Of a stretch of DNA of 64,000 nt, positions 58,522 to 64,000 are shown piece after piece. Within the stretch, counting starts at the first letter, position 1; each line of letters begins with the position of its first letter. Under the pieces are notes generated by a model, which was not told where the DNA came from, ran no database searches, and saw only the letters and a list, made by a program, of their open reading frames with translations. The position numbers and the translations under genes were made by a program. The DNA lies in assembly GCF_000421705.1 (NCBI RefSeq), contig NZ_ATXN01000002.1, forward strand, positions 186,001-250,000. The letters are read 5' to 3'. The DNA comes from Brevundimonas naejangsanensis DSM 23858 (lineage in GTDB: Bacteria; Pseudomonadota; Alphaproteobacteria; Caulobacterales; Caulobacteraceae).

Positions 58522-59445
58522 TCAGGCCAGATGGAATAGCAGCAGGGCCGCAGGGATGCCGATGACCGAGAATACCGTCGTCGCCGCGATGATCCCGGCC
58601 ATCAGCGGCGCGTCGCCGCCCATCTGACGCGCCAGCACATAGGCCGAGGCGGCGCCGGGCGCGGCGCCGCACAGCAGGGCGATTCCCTGCGCAGTTTCAT
58701 CGCCGCCGTACAGGCGCGCCAGCTGCCACATGGCCAGCGGCGTCACGATCATCTTGACCACCACCACGGCGCCGACCGTGACGCGGGTGCGCGCCAGTTC
58801 GCGGAAGCTGAGACCTGCGCCCGCCACGATCAGGCCCAGCGGCAGGGCGGCTGATCCGAGCAGTTGCAGCGTCTCGGCCACGCCCGGCGGCTGCGGCGCG
58901 CCTGAGACGTTCAGCGCCAGCCCCAGCAGACAGGCCAGCAGGATGGGGTTGGACATCATCGCCCGGAACAGGGCCTTGGGCGAGGCGCCGCGCTGGTCCG
59001 CCCCCCACTTGGCCAGGACGATGACGCTCAGGATGTTGCTGACCGGGATCATGGCGGCGATGACCACGGCGGCCAGGCCTACGCCTTCCGGCCCGAAGGT
59101 CGCCTGCACGACGGGCAGGAAAACGAAACTGTTCCAGCGGATCATGCCCTGAAAGACGCTGGTGTAGGCCGGGCCGCTGAGGGGCAGCAGGGGCTTTGAC
59201 AGCAGGGTCAGGGTCGAGACGATGATGGATACGGTGACGGCGGCGGCGCCCGCCGCGCCCGCGGCCGATCCCGAGAGGTCCGCATTCCAGATCGCCGGGA
59301 TCAGGAAGCCGGGATAAAGGACATTGATGGCCAGCTTCTCGATCGGCCGCCAGGCGGCGTCGGGCAGATAGTCCGACTTTTTCAGGCCATAGCCGAGCGC
59401 CAGCAGCAGGAAGACCGGCAGGACGCCGGCTAGAATGGCCGCCAT
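58522..59445 (-). CDS. AEC-family (auxin efflux carrier-like) transporter
   Basis: This 307-residue protein has about ten membrane helices in two inverted halves. The N-terminal [20 protein letters not shown] and central [13 protein letters not shown] with the family Asn are typical of AEC permeases. Bacterial members carry malate or other organic acids. The substrate is unknown. ATG 59445 is one base from the ruvX stop, so it is in the ruvX transcript; it lies 23 bases before pyrB. Confidence 0.86.
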   Translation of the reverse strand: MAAILAGVLPVFLLLALGYGLKKSDYLPDAAWRPIEKLAINVLYPGFLIPAIWNADLSGSAAGAAGAAAVTVSIIVSTLTLLSKPLLPLSGPAYTSVFQGMIRWNSFVFLPVVQATFGPEGVGLAAVVIAAMIPVSNILSVIVLAKWGADQRGASPKALFRAMMSNPILLACLLGLALNVSGAPQPPGVAETLQLLGSAALPLGLIVAGAGLSFRELARTRVTVGAVVVVKMIVTPLAMWQLARLYGGDETAQGIALLCGAAPGAASAYVLARQMGGDAPLMAGIIAATTVFSVIGIPAALLLFHLA

Positions 59446-59446
59446 C

Positions 59447-59911
59447 TCAGGGGCGCAGCCGGTCCAGCGCGCCTTGCAGAATCCAGGCGGCGGCGGTGCG
59501 GTCCACCACATCGGCGCGGCGCTTGCGGGTCAGGTCCAGCTCGTCGATCAGGAACCGCTCGACCGCCGTGGTCGACAGCCGCTCGTCCTGAAAGGCGACG
59601 TTGACCGGCCGGAACCGCTCCAGATTGCGGGCGAAGGCGCGGCACGACTGGGCGCGCGGCCCCTCGGTCCCGTCCATGTTCAACGGCAAGCCGATGATCA
59701 GGGCCGACACGTTGCGGCCGTCCACGATCTTGAACAGCTGTTCGGCGTCCTGGCTGAACTTGGTCTTGCGGATCAGCTCCAGCGGGCTGGCGATGATGCG
59801 CCCGGTGTCAGACACGCTGACGCCGATGGTGTTCTCGCCCAGATCCAGACCCAGCCACGGGGTGTTGGGCGGGCAGGCGGCGGACAGTTCGGAAAGGTCA
59901 AGGACAGGCAC
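59447..59911 (-). CDS. ruvX: Holliday-junction resolvase-like protein RuvX/YqgF
   Basis: This 154-residue RNase H-fold protein has GLDLGENTIGVSVSD with the first catalytic Asp, VSALIIGLPLNMDGTEG and DERLSTTAVER. In E. coli YqgF takes part in 16S rRNA 5' processing; it was first predicted as a Holliday-junction resolvase. The family motifs are complete. It is followed by the AEC gene one base later. Confidence 0.93.
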   Translation of the reverse strand: MPVLDLSELSAACPPNTPWLGLDLGENTIGVSVSDTGRIIASPLELIRKTKFSQDAEQLFKIVDGRNVSALIIGLPLNMDGTEGPRAQSCRAFARNLERFRPVNVAFQDERLSTTAVERFLIDELDLTRKRRADVVDRTAAAWILQGALDRLRP

Positions 59912-59971
59912 GAGGGCGCGTTAGGCCCTGCGGGCGCGCGTGTCAAAGCGCCTGTCCTCTAACGGCCGGCC

Positions 59972-60271
59972 TCACACGTCGTCATCCCCGACCGGCCCGC
60001 CTTCATTCTCCATGCTGCGGATCGAGCGGACTTCCTTGCGGGTGAACTTCAGCCGCACGCCCAGACCGCCGTCCTCTTCGTTCAGAAACACGGCGCCGCC
60101 TTCCTCCAGCGCGGCCTGCAGGCGGCTGCGGGCCTCATCGCCCGGATCGACGTTCTCGCGCTCGAAGTCGGCCAGGATGTCGACCGCCAGCCCCGAAAGG
60201 CGGGCCACATGGTCGCGCGGCCATTGCACCAGGGCGCGTGCGGCGCGGGCTTGGGGGCCGGTGATCTTCAT
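59972..60271 (-). CDS. Small XRE-like helix-turn-helix protein (divergent)
   Basis: This 99-residue protein aligns by eye with the short XRE group: GPQARAARALVQWPRDHVARL matches the usual Q.RAAR.L..W....LA. pattern, with SGLAVDILADFERENVDP as the recognition half. It ends GAVFLNEEDGGLGVRLK, the common GVRL tail. The WS of related proteins reads WP. DNA binding is likely but not certain. The ATG at 60271 has AAGGAG nine bases upstream. The target genes are unknown. Confidence 0.75.
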   Translation of the reverse strand: MKITGPQARAARALVQWPRDHVARLSGLAVDILADFERENVDPGDEARSRLQAALEEGGAVFLNEEDGGLGVRLKFTRKEVRSIRSMENEGGPVGDDDV

Positions 60272-60442
60272 GGCTTTGGTCTCCTTGAGGCGGGTCTTCA
60301 TACTCGCGCCGGGCGCGCTGTCAGGATAGGGGGCCTTTGGTCGCCGTGGTCAAGCTGGACAAAGGGCGGCGCCCGATCCTTGTCGAAGCGGCGTTGAAAC
60401 GCTAATCCCGCCCCCTCAGACTTTCATGCTTTGGAGGGCCGC

Positions 60443-60730
60443 ATGGCCATCGACGCCGCGACGGTGCGCAAGGTTGCGCATCTCGCCCGCATCAAGACCC
60501 CCGAGGACCGCCTGGAGCCGCTGGCCCAGGAGCTGAACGGCATCCTGCAGTGGATCGAACAGCTGGACGAGGTGGACGTGCAGGGCGTCGAGCCGATGAC
60601 CTCCAACGTGTCTCAACCGCTTCGCCTGCGCGATGACGTGGTGACGGACGGCGACAAGGTCGCCGACGTCCTGTCCAACGCGCCCAAGTCCGCCGACGGC
60701 TTCTTCGTCGTGCCCAAGGTCGTGGAGTAA
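60443..60730 (+). CDS. gatC: Aspartyl/glutamyl-tRNA amidotransferase subunit C
   Basis: GatC holds the GatA-GatB heterodimer together. The 95-residue protein has the family N-terminus [20 protein letters not shown] and the C-terminal [20 protein letters not shown] 60443 has GGAGG before it. It begins the gatCAB operon; the three genes are separated by 2-3 bases. Confidence 0.95.
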   Translation: MAIDAATVRKVAHLARIKTPEDRLEPLAQELNGILQWIEQLDEVDVQGVEPMTSNVSQPLRLRDDVVTDGDKVADVLSNAPKSADGFFVVPKVVE

Positions 60731-60733
60731 GTC

Positions 60734-62212
60734 ATGACCGATCTGACCAAGCTGACGCTGGCCGACGCCGTCGACGGCCTGAAGGCCAAGACCTTCTCGT
60801 CGGAAGAGCTGACCCAGGCCTTCCTGACCAATATCGAGGCCGCGAACCCGACGCTGAACGCCTATATCGAACTGACGGCGGACAAGGCGCTGGGACAGGC
60901 GCGCGCGTCTGACGCCCGTCTGGCCAAGGGCGAGGGCGGGGCGCTGGAAGGCGCGCCGCTGGGCGTCAAGGATCTGTTCTGCACTGAAGGCGTTCAGACG
61001 ACGGCCGCCTCCAACATGCTGCGCGGTTTCGTGCCACCGTATGAATCGACCGTCACCGCCAATCTGTGGCGCGACGGGGCGGTCATGCTGGGCAAGCTGA
61101 ACATGGACGAGTTCGCGATGGGCTCGGCCAATGAAACCTCGGCCTTCGGTCCGGTGAAGAACCCGTGGAAGGCCAAGGGTTCGAACGCCGAGCTGACGCC
61201 GGGCGGTTCGTCGGGCGGCTCGGCCTCGGCCGTGGCTTCTGACCTGTGTCTGGCCGCGACGGCCTCGGATACCGGCGGCTCGATCCGCCAGCCCGCCGCC
61301 TTCACCGGCACGGTCGGCATCAAGCCGACCTACGGCCGCGCCAGCCGCTTCGGCATGGTGGCCTTCGCCTCCTCGCTGGATCAGGCCGGGCCGATCACCA
61401 AGACGGTGAAGGACGCGGCCCTGCTGCTGAAGTCCATGTGCTCGTTTGATGCCAAGGACTCGACCAGCCTCGACGTCCCGACCCCCGACTGGACTCAGTC
61501 CGTCGGCCAGTCGGTCAAGGGCCTGCGCATCGGCGTGCCGGCGGAATATCTGATCGACGGCATGTCCGAAGAGATCAAGGCGCTGTGGGAACAGGGCGTC
61601 GCCTGGCTGAAGGCCGCCGGTTGCGAGATCGTCGAGATCAGCCTGCCGCACACCAAATACGCGCTGCCGACCTACTACATCGTGGCCCCGGCCGAGGCGT
61701 CGTCGAACCTGGCGCGCTATGACGGCATGCGCTTCGGCCATCGCGCCGAGGACTTCTCGTCGCTGGACGACCTCTACGCCGCCTCGCGCGCCGAGGGCTT
61801 CGGCAAGGAGGTCCAGCGCCGCCTGACCATCGGCGCCTATGTGCTGTCGGCGGGCTTCTACGACGCCTATTACGTCAAGGCGCTGAAGGTGCGTCGCCGC
61901 ATCGCCGAGGACTTCGACAATGTCTGGGGCAAGGTGGACGCCATCCTGACGCCGTCCACCCCGTCGGCCGCCTTCGCCATCGGCGACAAGCAGATCGACC
62001 CGCTGACGATGTATCTGAACGACGTCTTCACGGTGACGACCAACCTGGCCGGTCTGCCGGGCATCTCTGTGCCCGCGGGGCTGAACAGCGAGGGCCTGCC
62101 GCTGGGCCTGCAGGTCATCGGCAAGGCCCTGGACGAAGCGACCGTCTTCCAGGTCGCGGGCGCCCTCGAAGACGCGGCGGGCTACGTCGCCAAGCCGGAC
62201 CGTTGGTGGTGA
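60734..62212 (+). CDS. gatA: Glutamyl-tRNA(Gln)/aspartyl-tRNA(Asn) amidotransferase subunit A
   Basis: GatA is the amidase that releases ammonia from glutamine. The 492-residue amidase has the Ser-cisSer-Lys triad: Lys in GVKDLF, the catalytic pair in [15 protein letters not shown], and [14 protein letters not shown]. Its length matches the family. It lies between gatC and gatB. The complex converts misacylated Glu-tRNA(Gln) (and/or Asp-tRNA(Asn)) to the amidated form. Confidence 0.97.
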   Translation: MTDLTKLTLADAVDGLKAKTFSSEELTQAFLTNIEAANPTLNAYIELTADKALGQARASDARLAKGEGGALEGAPLGVKDLFCTEGVQTTAASNMLRGFVPPYESTVTANLWRDGAVMLGKLNMDEFAMGSANETSAFGPVKNPWKAKGSNAELTPGGSSGGSASAVASDLCLAATASDTGGSIRQPAAFTGTVGIKPTYGRASRFGMVAFASSLDQAGPITKTVKDAALLLKSMCSFDAKDSTSLDVPTPDWTQSVGQSVKGLRIGVPAEYLIDGMSEEIKALWEQGVAWLKAAGCEIVEISLPHTKYALPTYYIVAPAEASSNLARYDGMRFGHRAEDFSSLDDLYAASRAEGFGKEVQRRLTIGAYVLSAGFYDAYYVKALKVRRRIAEDFDNVWGKVDAILTPSTPSAAFAIGDKQIDPLTMYLNDVFTVTTNLAGLPGISVPAGLNSEGLPLGLQVIGKALDEATVFQVAGALEDAAGYVAKPDRWW

Positions 62213-62214
62213 GC

Positions 62215-63708
<1,494 letters not shown>

Positions 63709-63715
63709 TCCAGCG

Positions 63716-63749
63716 GCTGATCCTGGGGGCCTTCGCTCCCAGGATCAGC
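63716..63749. terminator. Stem-loop between gatB and the pirin gene
   Basis: GCTGATCCTGGG (63716-63727) pairs perfectly with CCCAGGATCAGC (63738-63749) around ten bases. No U-run follows in either direction, so it may be a Rho-assisted terminator for the two convergent genes. Confidence 0.5.
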
Positions 63750-63762
63750 GTGCTCGACAGGA

Positions 63763-64000
63763 TTACAGACTGTCGACCATCACCAGTTCGGCGTCTTCCT
63801 TGGCCGTGATGGTGATCGTCGGTTCGTCCATGATGCCCGCGCCGTCGCGCGCGTTCAGCGTCGTGCCGTTGACGTCCACCTGGCCCACGGCGGGCACCAG
63901 ATAGGCGCGGCGGCCGCTGGCCAGATCATAGGACAGGCTTTCGCCCGCCTTTAGCGTGGCGGCCAGCACCCTGGCGTCGGCGTTGATCGTCAGCGCCTCG
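63763..64000 (-). CDS. Pirin-family protein, C-terminal part (5' end outside the window)
   Basis: The last 78 codons are visible and the 5' part lies beyond the window. The peptide LAATLKAGESLSYDLASGRRAYLVPAV, then QVDVNGTTLNARDGAGIMDE, matches the C-terminal cupin domain of pirin/YhhW proteins. The AELVMVDSL end is typical. Some members have quercetin 2,3-dioxygenase activity; the metal-binding N-terminal domain is not visible, so activity cannot be judged. Confidence 0.8.
   Translation of the reverse strand, partial: EALTINADARVLAATLKAGESLSYDLASGRRAYLVPAVGQVDVNGTTLNARDGAGIMDEPTITITAKEDAELVMVDSL

Overview
The window looks like chromosomal DNA of a high-GC alphaproteobacterium, most likely a Caulobacterales member close to Brevundimonas or Caulobacter. 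This rests on gene content and order: glnB-glnA beside an NAD(P)H-hydrate dehydratase, a suf operon led by an iscR-type regulator and a first cysteine desulfurase, pyrB followed by a DHOase-like pyrC, a bactofilin, a tatABC cluster, and dense packing with ATGA/GTGA/TGATG overlaps. It is not based on any database search. I see no insertion sequence, prophage, CRISPR array, rRNA or plasmid function. Coding density is very high and no gene-free stretch exceeds 300 bases; the longest gaps (about 120-220 bases) hold divergent promoters, terminators, one tRNA and one inverted-repeat element.

Layout. 1-6.4 kb: the 3' end of a Sua5/TsaC gene, a patatin, a 3-hydroxybutyrate dehydrogenase, YaaA, a D-2-hydroxyacid (FAD) dehydrogenase, a Nudix hydrolase and a stomatin/NfeD pair. 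6.4-9.4 kb: RNase HI, tatABC and a hexapeptide acetyltransferase. 9.4-14.1 kb: the glnB-glnA nitrogen operon, a stand-alone NAD(P)H-hydrate dehydratase, tRNA-Leu(TAG) and an amino-acid permease. 14.2-21.2 kb: HrpB helicase, an MHS-type transporter, two RNA-methyltransferase-like genes and a membrane glycosyltransferase. 21.3-24.5 kb: a TetR regulator translationally coupled to a complete FecCD/BtuCDF-type ABC importer. 24.5-32.9 kb: lytic transglycosylase, dapA, smpB, PBP1A, prfB with its programmed +1 frameshift, bactofilin and a Bcp peroxiredoxin. 33-37.4 kb: a MITE-like inverted repeat, tyrS, anmK, an EamA transporter and an alpha/beta hydrolase.

37.5-47.4 kb is one long co-directional run: iscR, cysteine desulfurase, sufB, a small META-like lipoprotein gene, sufC, sufD, sufS, sufT-like, sufA, metN, metI, metQ. 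Nearly every junction overlaps or is within a few bases, so Fe-S cluster assembly and methionine uptake look co-transcribed. The lipoprotein inserted between sufB and sufC is the least expected gene in the window.

47.4-60.3 kb: a PlsC acyltransferase, a diguanylate cyclase, a DEAD-box helicase, a small secreted protein, topA, a 61-residue unknown protein, dprA, plsY, a dihydroorotase homologue that has lost its metal ligands, pyrB, an AEC transporter, ruvX and a small divergent XRE-like protein. 60.4-64 kb: gatCAB and the 3' part of a pirin-family gene.

The most notable points are the suf-embedded lipoprotein, four convergent gene pairs interlocked through a shared CTAG stop tetranucleotide, the inactive DHOase, an alpha/beta hydrolase with Gln at the nucleophile position, and a dehydratase-only Nnr. 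I found no clear new defence or mobile system; most of the window is housekeeping.
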